Shown one piece after another: positions 17,331-25,837 of a stretch of DNA of 64,000 bases; positions within the stretch are counted from its first letter, which is position 1, and the number at the start of each line of letters is the position of its first letter. The DNA is from Chloroflexi bacterium HGW-Chloroflexi-2 (GTDB lineage Bacteria; Chloroflexota; Anaerolineae; Anaerolineales; Anaerolineaceae). The stretch spans positions 1 to 64,000 of the forward strand of contig PHBY01000012.1 of assembly GCA_002840735.1 (NCBI GenBank). Direction: 5' to 3'. A model generated the notes under the pieces. It had not been told where the DNA came from and ran no database searches. It saw only the letters and a program-made list of their open reading frames with translations. The position numbers and the translations under genes are program-made.

Positions 17331-17493
17331 TCACCCTCTCTTTCCAGAGATTGGCAAATCCAACACTGATGAGTAACCCCATTATATGATTTTTCAACCC
17401 AAAAATAAATAACAACAAATTCTACAAAGATTTCATTCTATAATCTTTATTGGTATGATCATATTGATACCCTATTTGCCAGAAAGGTAATCC

Positions 17494-17859
17494 ATGGAGA
17501 AACCAAAAACCATCACCGAATACATACAATCCGCGCCAGAATCAGCCCAATCCAAATTATGGGAGTTGCTGGAAATCCTGCGCAGAGCAGCCCCCGGCGC
17601 CGAGGAATCCCTCAAATGGGGTCAACCCGCCCTGTCTTATCATTGGATCCTCTTCCAGTTTGCCGGTTTCAAACAGCATGTAGGCTTATATCCCCACCCG
17701 AATGTGGTCAAAGCCTTTCAAGATCGCTTGACCGAATATAAAACTTCCAGCAGCACCATCCAATTTCCGCTGGATAAACCTTTACCATCCGACCTCATCT
17801 TCGAGATCGCCGTCTATCGTGTGCGCGAAAGCAAGGAAAAAGGCATTAAGTGGATGTAG
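17494..17859 (+). CDS. DUF1801 (YdhG/YdeI-like) protein
   Basis: A 121-residue protein with the DUF1801 layout: ITEYIQSAPESAQSKLWELLEILRRAAPGAEESLKWGQPALSY near the start, HVGLYPHP in the middle and STIQFPLDKPLPSDLI toward the end. Members are iron-chaperone-fold (frataxin-like) proteins of unsettled function. GAAAGGTAATCC precedes the ATG. The stop codon TAG at 17857-17859 lies inside the GTAGGGTG repeat that begins at 17856, so the present C-terminus (GIKWM) was fixed by repeat insertion. Confidence 0.85.
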   Translation: MEKPKTITEYIQSAPESAQSKLWELLEILRRAAPGAEESLKWGQPALSYHWILFQFAGFKQHVGLYPHPNVVKAFQDRLTEYKTSSSTIQFPLDKPLPSDLIFEIAVYRVRESKEKGIKWM

Positions 17860-17909
17860 GGTGCATCCGTGATGCACGAATCTTAGGTGCGTCAGCGACG
17901 CCACCCTAC
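17856..17909. repeat. GTAGGGTG/CACCCTAC element supplying a stop codon
   Basis: A single 54-bp copy of the element seen at 3974 and 12882-13097, here overlapping the last codon of the DUF1801 gene. Confidence 0.8.
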
Positions 17910-17940
17910 TTGCTTTTGCCCTGTGCCTTTCGCCTTTTTC

Positions 17941-20211
17941 CTATCTCTCCCCCATCATCCACATCTGCTTGCCATCCGTGATAATCTCAATCCTGCCTGT
18001 CTTTTGCGTGCTGATTTGCCCGGGCATGTCACCTTCCATATATTCATGGTGGAATAAGACCTGTGGTTGCCAGGTTAGCTCATTAATATCCACCTCTAAT
18101 CTCGGTCTCACCAGCACGGCAGATCCATCCATCATCTGCAATCCATCACTGCTTCTGACAACTCCATCCAGCAGCATCAAACGAAAATCACCATAAGTCA
18201 GCAGAAAGGATATGCCTGTTTTTTCAAGCGAATACTTTTCCAAAAACACTCCATCTCCACAATCCACCAGCTGCCCGGCAGTCAGAATACCAGTTTGGAT
18301 CTGTCGCTCCTGCAACACCTCCAGCATGGTTTGGGCTGTTTTCGAACCTGGAATTATCTCTCCCCACAGGAATTGTTGCAGCTTGAATCGCTCCAGAATC
18401 GTGGGGTATGCCGTGTAGGTGCTGGCATTTGGATAGGTTAATAAAGCCAGATCAATTTTCCGATCCAGCACCGGTAGATGCTGATTGAGTTCGCTGCTCA
18501 AGGAATTAGCCCGTTCTCCGGCATTGATCAGAATTCGTTTGCCAGCGGGCGTCTTTACCAGCACCACGCCAGCATTGGGATCGTCCAATATCCATATATG
18601 CAGCTGTCCATCCGGCCTGAGCAGTACAGCATTCCACACCAGAAAGACGGCTGTCACCATCACACCTAAAAGCAAGATAGGTTTCCGTTGTTCCAGAATT
18701 CCCGGATCTTTCTTCTTAGACGCCAGGAAAAAGATCAGCAGGTACATACCCACTACAGTGAGCAAACTGACCTCTCCCAGCACCACCACACCCCCTGGAA
18801 AACCAGCCAGCCAGGTCACAATCTGATTGGTAAAGTACAGTGGCACCCACACAATGTAAGACAATAGCTGCCCCAGCGGCGCGATGACCAGACCCACGAT
18901 CACCGCAATACCTCCCAGGATCATCACCAACGGTTGCACCGGCAGGATCAAAGGGTTCGCCAAAAGGGTGGTAAGCGATAAACGCTCAAAATGATATAAC
19001 ACCACCGGCAGGGTCATCACCTGCGCGGCCAGGGTGAACAGGAAATAATCACTTACCGGTCCGGTGATCCGTTCCACCACTTGTTCCGGTAAAAATTTAC
19101 CCGCCAGATTGCGAAACCAGTTCATCAGACGATCGGCATACAACACCAGTCCGAGCGTGGCTGTCACCGAGAGTTGAAAGCCAGCATCCCCAATCAAGAG
19201 TGGATTGAACAGGCACATCACCGCCGCCGTCAGCGCCAAAGTGTACATGCCGGATTGTCCCCTGCCGATCAGGCTGGCGCTCATCGCCAGGCAGCTCATC
19301 ACAGCTGCCCGGGCAACCGCTGGCGCGCCGCCCACCAGCACGGTATACAACGCCATTGCCAGGATGGCCAGAACTGCCGCCCACCAGATTGACAGATATT
19401 TACGAAAACCCTTCAGAAAAATACCCGCCAGGATGGCCATATTGAAACCGGAAATAGCCACAATATGCGCGGTACCGGTATCCTGAAAGGCTTTTTCCAG
19501 TTCGTAAGGGATATCGGTCTCAATTCCCAGCAGAATACCCGAGAGCAAGCCTGCTTCCGGTTGTGGCAGAAAATCCTGGATGAGATGGTATGCCTTTTGT
19601 CGTAGAGCAAACAAGCCCGATTTTACCCAGCCCGCCTGACCAGACGCAATCCATTTCACATATGGGTATTCCATCAATGAATGGATCCCGCGCTGTGCCA
19701 GATAATCTTTATAAGAAAATTCTTCGTTTTCACCAGGTGTCTGGGGCATACCATAGATAGTGACTCTGTCCCCATATTTCCATTCCCCGTTGCGCTGAAC
19801 GACGAGCACCTTTCCTTTTAATTTGCGTTGTTCCGGTCGTTCCATCTGGTCGACGCAAAGGGTGAAACGGATGGACCTCTCATTATGTTGCGGATCAGAA
19901 CACACCACCCCGCTGATGCTTACTTTTTCCTGGTCGTTATAATAAGCGATATCGTTTGGCGTAAAAGGTTTCTGCTGAATTGCGGTGTAACGCCAACCTC
20001 CACCAGCCAATACTGCCAGAAGCAGGAACACAGGCAGACTTCGCTTCTTAAATCCAGACCATTTTCGCCTTACCAGATAATCCGGTACCAATAATCCCAG
20101 ACATACGAAAAAGCTGATGCGCCAGAAATCCGCCGAAACAGGCAAGAATAGCGCAACTGCAATGCCCAGCAGAAAAGCGGAAGATATCCAGAATAATGGG
20201 ATTCTTCTCAT
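17941..20211 (-). CDS. comEC: ComEC/Rec2-family DNA channel with degenerate lactamase domain
   Basis: A 756-residue polytopic membrane protein. It has N-terminal hydrophobic helices, a DUF4131/OB-like segment (KVSISGVVCSDPQ..RFTLCVDQ), and the Competence core with GILLGIETDIPYELEKAFQDTGTAHIVAISGFNMAIL and about ten helices. A C-terminal region follows, where the metallo-beta-lactamase domain normally sits. That region keeps the fold outline (KTPAGKRILINAGE, IDLALLTYPNASTY) but lacks the THxDxDH metal ligands, so nuclease activity is unlikely. Known role: passage of single-stranded DNA in transformation. It lies 55 bp behind ssb on the same strand, probably co-transcribed. Confidence 0.9.
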   Translation of the reverse strand: MRRIPLFWISSAFLLGIAVALFLPVSADFWRISFFVCLGLLVPDYLVRRKWSGFKKRSLPVFLLLAVLAGGGWRYTAIQQKPFTPNDIAYYNDQEKVSISGVVCSDPQHNERSIRFTLCVDQMERPEQRKLKGKVLVVQRNGEWKYGDRVTIYGMPQTPGENEEFSYKDYLAQRGIHSLMEYPYVKWIASGQAGWVKSGLFALRQKAYHLIQDFLPQPEAGLLSGILLGIETDIPYELEKAFQDTGTAHIVAISGFNMAILAGIFLKGFRKYLSIWWAAVLAILAMALYTVLVGGAPAVARAAVMSCLAMSASLIGRGQSGMYTLALTAAVMCLFNPLLIGDAGFQLSVTATLGLVLYADRLMNWFRNLAGKFLPEQVVERITGPVSDYFLFTLAAQVMTLPVVLYHFERLSLTTLLANPLILPVQPLVMILGGIAVIVGLVIAPLGQLLSYIVWVPLYFTNQIVTWLAGFPGGVVVLGEVSLLTVVGMYLLIFFLASKKKDPGILEQRKPILLLGVMVTAVFLVWNAVLLRPDGQLHIWILDDPNAGVVLVKTPAGKRILINAGERANSLSSELNQHLPVLDRKIDLALLTYPNASTYTAYPTILERFKLQQFLWGEIIPGSKTAQTMLEVLQERQIQTGILTAGQLVDCGDGVFLEKYSLEKTGISFLLTYGDFRLMLLDGVVRSSDGLQMMDGSAVLVRPRLEVDINELTWQPQVLFHHEYMEGDMPGQISTQKTGRIEIITDGKQMWMMGER

Positions 20212-20266
20212 CGTGGTCTACGAACCATCCATTCGTAATAGGATAAATTTTGTGATCCGAAAAGAT

Positions 20267-20635
20267 TTACTCGGTTTCTTCAACCACATCCATTTCGGGT
20301 TCTTCTTCACGCCAATCTAAGAATTGAATATTATCGATAATTGTTTTTGTGAAGTACTTTGTTTCACCATTGCTTTCATATCTCTGAGTACGCAATTGTC
20401 CTTCAATAAAAACCAATCTTCCTTTTTGTCCATATTTCTCACAAATATCAGCCGTTTTACCCCAGGCTTCCATATTAAACCAGTCCGTTTCCTTCTTGAC
20501 CTCTCCCGACCTGTCCTTCCATCGACGCTCTACAGCCAGTGTAAAAGTACACAGATGTTTGTCGTTGGCAGTTGTTTTGGATTCCGGTTCTCTCCCAACA
20601 CGACCAATTAACTGCACTCGGTTCAATGATGCCAT
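20267..20635 (-). CDS. ssb: Single-stranded DNA-binding protein
   Basis: A 122-residue OB-fold protein beginning MASLNRVQLIGRVGREPE, with TFTLAVERRWKD, DWFNMEAWGKTADICEKYGQKGRLVFIEG and RTQRYESNG in standard order. The tail EEEPEMDVVEETE is acidic but lacks the usual DDIPF tip, and the linker is very short. AGGAGGT precedes the ATG. Being upstream of comEC in the same direction suggests a link to DNA uptake. It could equally be the housekeeping copy, since no other ssb is in view. Confidence 0.92.
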   Translation of the reverse strand: MASLNRVQLIGRVGREPESKTTANDKHLCTFTLAVERRWKDRSGEVKKETDWFNMEAWGKTADICEKYGQKGRLVFIEGQLRTQRYESNGETKYFTKTIIDNIQFLDWREEEPEMDVVEETE

Positions 20636-20816
20636 ACATACCTCCTGGTGTTTTTATGTTATTTAGTTTTTGTGATTTTTGTAGGATGAGGCTGTGATGA
20701 ATCGGATGATTTTCCAACCCCAATCGGTGTTCATTTTTGAGCATGAATACCTTAAAATAGTTTATAGTTAATTATCTGACTGTCAAGCAAAATTTAATCA
20801 TAATCAGGAGCCAGTT

Positions 20817-21449
20817 ATGTATATTTCAATTGAAGGCGTGATTGGCGTCGGGAAGACTACCCTCGCCCGCATGTTACAACCTGCCTTTGAATCCAATTTA
20901 CTCCTTGAAGTTTTTGAAGAAAATCCATTTCTGAGTAATTTCTACGTCAACCGCGAATTATATGCCTTCCAGACCCAGATGTTCTTCCTGCTTTCCCGCT
21001 ACCGCCAGCAAAATCAACGCGTACCGGAATTATTAGCCGCCGATCAACACCTGATCAGCGATTACACATTCGATAAAGATGCTCTCTTTGCCAGAATCAA
21101 CCTCAAAGGGGATGAGTTGGAGATGTATTACAAGATTCATGAGGCGCTTGCCGAGAAGATTCCACCCCCCGATCTGATGGTCTACCTGCGGGCGGATACC
21201 GATGTGCTCATGCAGCGCATCGCCATGCGAGACCGTCCGTACGAACGTACCATGCAGCGTGATTACATTCACGAACTGAATCTGGCTTATGACGATTATT
21301 TTCTCAATCAGGAACACAAAGCCAAAGTGCTCATCCTGGATTGCAATGAACTCGATTTTGTGCGTCATCCTGATCAACTGGAGTGGATTGAAAATCGCAT
21401 CCGTCAGGTCTTGCAACTCTCCCCGTACCAACCCACCTTACCCATTTAG
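20817..21449 (+). CDS. Deoxynucleoside kinase (dNK family), paralogue A
   Basis: A 210-residue P-loop kinase: Walker A GVIGVGKTT at residues 7-15, EENPFLSNFY for substrate pocket, HLISDYTFDKDALFA in place of the usual DRS element, and the arginine-rich lid RDRPYERTM. Family role: 5'-phosphorylation of deoxynucleosides for salvage. The DYxFDKD version is typical of the smaller bacterial dAK/dGK branch, so a purine preference is a reasonable guess. It is 26 bp upstream of the next gene. A second, divergent paralogue lies at 23388. Confidence 0.88.
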   Translation: MYISIEGVIGVGKTTLARMLQPAFESNLLLEVFEENPFLSNFYVNRELYAFQTQMFFLLSRYRQQNQRVPELLAADQHLISDYTFDKDALFARINLKGDELEMYYKIHEALAEKIPPPDLMVYLRADTDVLMQRIAMRDRPYERTMQRDYIHELNLAYDDYFLNQEHKAKVLILDCNELDFVRHPDQLEWIENRIRQVLQLSPYQPTLPI

Positions 21450-21475
21450 CCAACTCGCCCGAAAGGATCCGATCC

Positions 21476-22498
21476 ATGCGCATTACCCGTGATATTCTAC
21501 TAAAAGCAGCCAGAACCGTCGTCCAGCAACGTACCATGCGTGACAAACATATTTTATGCGTCTATCTGACCGGCTCTGTGATTGATGATCTTCCTCTGCT
21601 GGGAGGTACTGCGGATATCGATTTGATCTTTGTGCATGATCATGTTCCACCACAACCACGTGAAATCATCCGACTGACCCCGGATGTACATCTCGATCTA
21701 GCACACCATGACCAGTCCATCTACAATCAGCCACGTGAATTGCGCATTGATCCCTGGATTGGATCGTTTTTATTGAAAAATCCCATCGTACTGCATGGAA
21801 CCCAGCACTGGTTTGAATTTATTCAGGCTACTGTGAATGCCACCTTTCACCAACCCGAAACCGTCTTACAGCGTTCTTTACCGCTCGCGGAAAAAGCGCG
21901 TCAGACCTGGCTGGATTTTCAGCTAGACCCGCAAGACCCTGACCCGCAGCGTATCTGGGCTTACCTTCAGTCACTCGAGCAGGCAGCCAACGCTCTGGCA
22001 ATTCTCGAAGGTCCACCGCTCACCGAACGCCGTTTCATGCTGCAGTTTCCGGAACGCGTCGCTGATCTTGGGTACCCGGGCATGGTTTCGGGATTGGTGG
22101 ACCTGATCGCCCCGCAGATGCCTGACACAGATACGATTCTGCGCTGGATCACGGATTGGAAGGACACCCTCGCGAAAGTGGGTCAAAGGGAAGATTGTCC
22201 ATTGGGACTCAGCCCCATCCGGCATGGCTATTACGCCCGCGCGGCTGAAGCCCTCACTAACGATGAACCAGCTGCTGCCCTATGGATTCTGCTTCATACC
22301 TGGACGCGTGCTATCACCAGTTGCCAGGCTGACCCGGAATCACTGGAGAATTGGAGTGCCTGCCTGACCGAACTGGGCATCTATGGCGAGCATTTTCAGA
22401 ATTGCATGAACAGATTCGATCAATTTCTGGATCAGGTAGAAGAAATCACCGAAAAGTGGGCAGACCATAACGGGATAGATCTCAGTTCTATTCATTAA
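21476..22498 (+). CDS. Nucleotidyltransferase-fold protein
   Basis: A 340-residue protein with an N-terminal pol-beta-type nucleotidyltransferase core, LTGSVIDDLPLLGGTADIDLIFV near residue 30-52 (GS and DxD). A long alpha-helical C-terminal half (about 115-340) resembles the four-helix substrate-binding domains of such enzymes. I do not recognise a characterised family. Aminoglycoside-type adenylylation, tRNA or small-molecule modification are all open. GAAAGGATCC precedes the ATG. It probably forms an operon with the upstream kinase. Confidence 0.65.
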   Translation: MRITRDILLKAARTVVQQRTMRDKHILCVYLTGSVIDDLPLLGGTADIDLIFVHDHVPPQPREIIRLTPDVHLDLAHHDQSIYNQPRELRIDPWIGSFLLKNPIVLHGTQHWFEFIQATVNATFHQPETVLQRSLPLAEKARQTWLDFQLDPQDPDPQRIWAYLQSLEQAANALAILEGPPLTERRFMLQFPERVADLGYPGMVSGLVDLIAPQMPDTDTILRWITDWKDTLAKVGQREDCPLGLSPIRHGYYARAAEALTNDEPAAALWILLHTWTRAITSCQADPESLENWSACLTELGIYGEHFQNCMNRFDQFLDQVEEITEKWADHNGIDLSSIH

Positions 22499-22526
22499 TA
22501 TTGTCTTATCCTGTGAATGTCATCCC

Positions 22527-22864
22527 TGTGGATACCTATCCTGTGGATAAACACGGAAAAACTGTGGATATTATCCTTTGTATAAGCGACTCATCCTGTG
22601 GAGATAATAGGATAACTTTTCAATGAAATTTGTTTCGTTTTCTTTTAAAATCCAATATATGGGATACTTTTGAAATGTACCCCTATATATACCTATTTTC
22701 TAAATTTAGCCCAGATTTACACAAAAAAAGTTTTGCCAACTTTTCCCAATTTATATACACCTGGTCGTGGAGAAAAAATGACCATCAAATCACTACATAT
22801 GGGATTAAAATGTCTTCCAAAATCCATATGTAGTGGTTTTTCAACTTCTATCCACATATCCACA
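22527..22864. other. DnaA-box cluster 1 and AT-rich region
   Basis: TGTGGATAA at 22542 is a perfect DnaA box (complement of TTATCCACA). TGTGGATAC at 22527 and TGTGGATAT at 22563 differ at one base. On the other strand CTATCCACA (22848) and ATATCCACA (22856) also differ at one base. Between them lies an AT-rich stretch with an imperfect hairpin CACTACATATGG...CCATATGTAGTG (22791-22835). No gene is seen in 22499-23116. With cluster 2 this is a candidate replication origin or DnaA-binding locus. Confidence 0.6.
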
Positions 22865-23116
22865 GTCCCTACTATTAATACGACTCTATAAAAACATAAA
22901 TAGATATGTGATAGGAATACCGACGTTCCAATAAAGTCGTAAATCATAAACCATTTCAGTACATTGGATAGAAAAGATTTACGTTCCCAAAACTTGTTTT
23001 TTGTATTTATTTCTTGTACAATCAATTTAACTTTTATCGATATTATCTAAAAAATTTGTTTGCTTATCGTTGACTACTGGAAGCTATAATTAAAATCATG
23101 GCAAGGGAGAAAAACA

Positions 23117-23377
23117 ATGGACATCATTAAAGTAAAAGCAAACTCACGTACAGCTGCGGTTGCGGGGGCTATAGCCGGGGTTGTGAGAGAACATCATCGT
23201 GCAGATGTGCAGGCAATCGGTGCTGGTGCCATCAATCAGGCGGTTAAAGCGTTGGTTCTGGCAAAAGGATACCTGGCAGAAGATGGTATCAATGTCATCT
23301 TTATTCCTGAATTTGTGGATGTAGATATTGATGGAAAGGTTCGAACAGCGATCAAATTATCCGTAGAACCCCGATAA
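23117..23377 (+). CDS. spoVS: Stage V sporulation protein S (SpoVS) family
   Basis: An 86-residue Alba-like protein almost entirely made of the SpoVS signature: IKVKANSRTAAVAGAIAGVVREH, then VQAIGAGAINQAVKALVLAKGYL and FIPEFVDVDIDGKVRTAIKLSVEPR. SpoVS is found in many non-spore-formers as a nucleic-acid-binding regulator. GGGAG precedes the ATG by eight bases, and TATAAT at 23085-23090 is a plausible -10. It stands alone between two DnaA-box clusters. Confidence 0.93.
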   Translation: MDIIKVKANSRTAAVAGAIAGVVREHHRADVQAIGAGAINQAVKALVLAKGYLAEDGINVIFIPEFVDVDIDGKVRTAIKLSVEPR

Positions 23378-23387
23378 TTTTCACTTT

Positions 23388-24050
23388 TTAATTGGAAGCC
23401 TGAATGACTTCATCCGGGTAGAATACTACTTCGTCCTTACCGGTTAATTTTTCCTGGACTTTTGCAATGATCAGGTCAAGATGACGGGGGTGTTTCACAA
23501 AATCCAGCGAATCGGCCGGAACCATTAATACCGGGCAGAATGTGAAATGATCAATCCAACTTTCATAGAGCGTATTCAACTGTTCCAGATAATCATCCGG
23601 GATAGTCTGCTCATAAAAACGGTCGCGCTGTTTGATGCGCTGCACCAGGGTGGGAACTGACGCTCGTAGATAAATCACCAGATCCGGCGGAGTCAGAAAC
23701 TCAGTCAGGGTCTCATACAGGGCATGGTATGTCTGGTAATCGCGTTCATCCATCTTGCGCTGCAGGAACAAATTGCGTGCAAAGATCTCGGCATCCTCAT
23801 AGATGCTGCGGTCCTGAATCACCGAACCAGGGTTCAGAATCAATTGCTGGTGCAATCGGATGCGGTGAGTGAGAAAGAATATCTGCGAATGAAAACTCCA
23901 GGTATTCATATCGGCATAGAAATCAGCCAGGTAGGGATTCTCGGTGACCGGCTCGTAAAACGGCTGAAATCCCATACGTTGGCAGATCATCTCCACCAGG
24001 GTGGACTTTCCAACACCGATGTTTCCGGCAACTGCAATATATTTTTTCAT
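23388..24050 (-). CDS. Deoxynucleoside kinase (dNK family), paralogue B
   Basis: A 220-residue kinase with Walker A GNIGVGKST, substrate motif EPVTENPYLADFY, the canonical VIQDRSIYEDAEIFA element and lid RIKQRDRFYEQ. This version keeps the DRS arginine that paralogue A lacks, so the two may differ in nucleoside preference. It is convergent with spoVS (10 bp between stops). AAAAGGAG precedes the ATG. Confidence 0.9.
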   Translation of the reverse strand: MKKYIAVAGNIGVGKSTLVEMICQRMGFQPFYEPVTENPYLADFYADMNTWSFHSQIFFLTHRIRLHQQLILNPGSVIQDRSIYEDAEIFARNLFLQRKMDERDYQTYHALYETLTEFLTPPDLVIYLRASVPTLVQRIKQRDRFYEQTIPDDYLEQLNTLYESWIDHFTFCPVLMVPADSLDFVKHPRHLDLIIAKVQEKLTGKDEVVFYPDEVIQASN

Positions 24051-24184
24051 TGAATCTCCTTTTAGTGTTGGTATTTTTCTGGCAATGAATGCGGATCAGT
24101 TCATGTTCGCTTTTATTTAATTAAACCATCAAATCAGAAAAGCATTTGTCTTAAACAGTAGCAATGTAGGAGACAGATATGTGG

Positions 24185-24434
24185 TGTGGATACCATCCTT
24201 GTGGATACCTATCCCTTGTGGATAAAATTCTGACAAATCGTTGAAAATTGGAAATTAATGTGGATAACTATGAAAAAAAACTGTGTTAATTGTGGATAAC
24301 TGCTAACAATCGGTGGATAAATCATGATTCCAGGGATTCAATGAAAAGAATAAACCGAATTGAATTACCAATTTGAGGAAAACTGTGGATAAGTACCCCT
24401 AAATCTGTGGATAACTGGTCTTAATTGTGGAAAA
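24185..24434. other. DnaA-box cluster 2 (candidate origin or titration site)
   Basis: Five perfect TGTGGATAA boxes (24217, 24259, 24291, 24384, 24406) and four with one mismatch (24185, 24200, 24312, 24426) lie within 250 bp, all in the same orientation. Local AT content is high. The spacing of some pairs is near two helical turns (21-22 bp). No gene is seen in 24051-24496. Density and uniform orientation are typical of DnaA-binding regions such as oriC. Confidence 0.7.
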
Positions 24435-24445
24435 CTCGTTCTAAA

Positions 24446-24474
24446 AATGAAAAGAGACTGGATTTCCAGTCTCT
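24446..24474 (-). terminator. Terminator of ferredoxin gene
   Basis: AGAGACTGGA (24453-24462) pairs with TCCAGTCTCT (24465-24474). On the minus strand the stem is followed by TTTTCATTTTT, giving a standard rho-independent terminator 22 bases after the ferredoxin stop. Confidence 0.85.
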
Positions 24475-24496
24475 CTCGATTATTAATTGTTGAATG

Positions 24497-24670
24497 TTAT
24501 GCCGGGCGAATTGCTTCGTTCGGACAAACGTCTACACAGGAACCACAATCCTGACAGAGTTCGGTATCGATTACATAGTAGCCGTTACACTCAGAAATTG
24601 CATTGTCTGAACATTCTGGTTCACATGCCCCACACATTAAACATTCATCAGCGATAATTACGTGTGCCAT
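24497..24670 (-). CDS. Small 2x[4Fe-4S] ferredoxin
   Basis: A 57-residue protein that reads MAHVIIADECLMCGACEPEC and continues to CQDCGSCVDVCPNEAIRPA. It has two CxxCxxCxxxC-type clusters: CLMCGACEPEC near the N-terminus and CQDCGSCVDVCP near the C-terminus. Such ferredoxins carry electrons in anaerobic metabolism. GAAAGGAAA precedes the ATG, and a clear terminator follows, so it is a monocistronic gene. Confidence 0.93.
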   Translation of the reverse strand: MAHVIIADECLMCGACEPECSDNAISECNGYYVIDTELCQDCGSCVDVCPNEAIRPA

Positions 24671-24814
24671 CGTTATTTCCTTTCAGCCATGTTGGATAAA
24701 ATCAAAGTTTTCTGTTGCCAAGAACAGCATAATTTTAACCTTGTTGTAGCGGATTTTTGTCATCAAATGGACTGACAATTGACCAAAAATCAAGAAGGGG
24801 GAAGAGTTGGTCAA

Positions 24815-25828
24815 TCAATCCCAATGCAGAATCTGTCTGCGTAATTCGCCCCATTTGAGTGCATCGGCAATGCCCTGTTCGATGGATAGTTCTGCTTTCC
24901 AGTTCAATAAGCGCTGGGCTGTGTCTGAGTTGGCATAAGCGCCGGCAACATCCCCCGGACGGGGAGGCATATCGCGCTTCTGAATGGTCTGACCATAGAC
25001 CTTCTCAAAGGCTGTCACCAACTCGCGCACAGTTACGCCACGGCCAGTACCCAGATTGATCACCAGGTAGTTATTCTCTGGATTTCCGGCTCGTTCAAAG
25101 ACAGCATCGAAATCGGTCAGACCCAGCACGTGTGCGCGCGCCAGATCCCAGATGTGGATGTAATCACGGACGCCAGTACCATCGCGCGTCTCATACTCGG
25201 TGCCCGTGATGTGAAACTCCGGATTGACCCCCAACGCCGTATCGACCATCTTACCCAGTACCAGGCTTGGTTCTTTGACATGCAGTCCGGATCTCATTTG
25301 TGGGTCTGCGCCAATCGGGTTGAAATAACGCAGGGCAATGCCTTTCATTCCATACGCCGCACAGAAATCACTCAAAACCATTTCCATCATATACTTGGTG
25401 CGGGCATACGGGCTGAGGGGGTTCAGCGGAGATTCCTCCGTTACCATGAAGCCGGGCACCAGATCATATAGCGAGGCTGATGAACTAAAGACCACCTTAT
25501 CACAACCCAGTCTGTGCAGATTCATAAACAATTCTAACGATTTGGCAACATTCTCGTGGTAGTAGCGATAAGGTTCCGCAACCGACTCCGGTACCACAAT
25601 CAATGCTGCGCAATGCAGGCAGGCTTGAATATCCGGATGATCAGCAAAAATACGCGCCAAGGCACCAGCGTCGGCAATGTCATCCTGGTAGAAGATTCGA
25701 TTCTTAGTAAACTCGATTCGACCCGTAACCAACGAGTCCATAATGATCGGGGTGTGCCCTGCGTCTTCCAGGGCAGATGCCACCGTGCTGCCAATATATC
25801 CTGCCCCGCCTGTGATCAGAAATTTCAT
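24815..25828 (-). CDS. galE: UDP-glucose 4-epimerase
   Basis: A 337-residue SDR enzyme with NAD-binding TGGAGYIG at residues 6-13, catalytic Ser in FSSSASLYD and YARTKYMME (YxxxK) near 150, and the late motif RPGDVAGAYANSDTAQRLLNWKAE. It interconverts UDP-glucose and UDP-galactose. AAAGGAG precedes the ATG. It is nine bases behind the polytopic membrane protein and ends an operon begun by the GT2 gene, which points to building a galactose-containing envelope glycan. Confidence 0.92.
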   Translation of the reverse strand: MKFLITGGAGYIGSTVASALEDAGHTPIIMDSLVTGRIEFTKNRIFYQDDIADAGALARIFADHPDIQACLHCAALIVVPESVAEPYRYYHENVAKSLELFMNLHRLGCDKVVFSSSASLYDLVPGFMVTEESPLNPLSPYARTKYMMEMVLSDFCAAYGMKGIALRYFNPIGADPQMRSGLHVKEPSLVLGKMVDTALGVNPEFHITGTEYETRDGTGVRDYIHIWDLARAHVLGLTDFDAVFERAGNPENNYLVINLGTGRGVTVRELVTAFEKVYGQTIQKRDMPPRPGDVAGAYANSDTAQRLLNWKAELSIEQGIADALKWGELRRQILHWD

Positions 25829-25837
25829 ATTACTCCT

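Noticed and set aside
22630-23025. Open frames of 67-102 codons on both strands
   Set aside because: AT-rich DNA between DnaA-box clusters, no ribosome sites and mutually overlapping frames.
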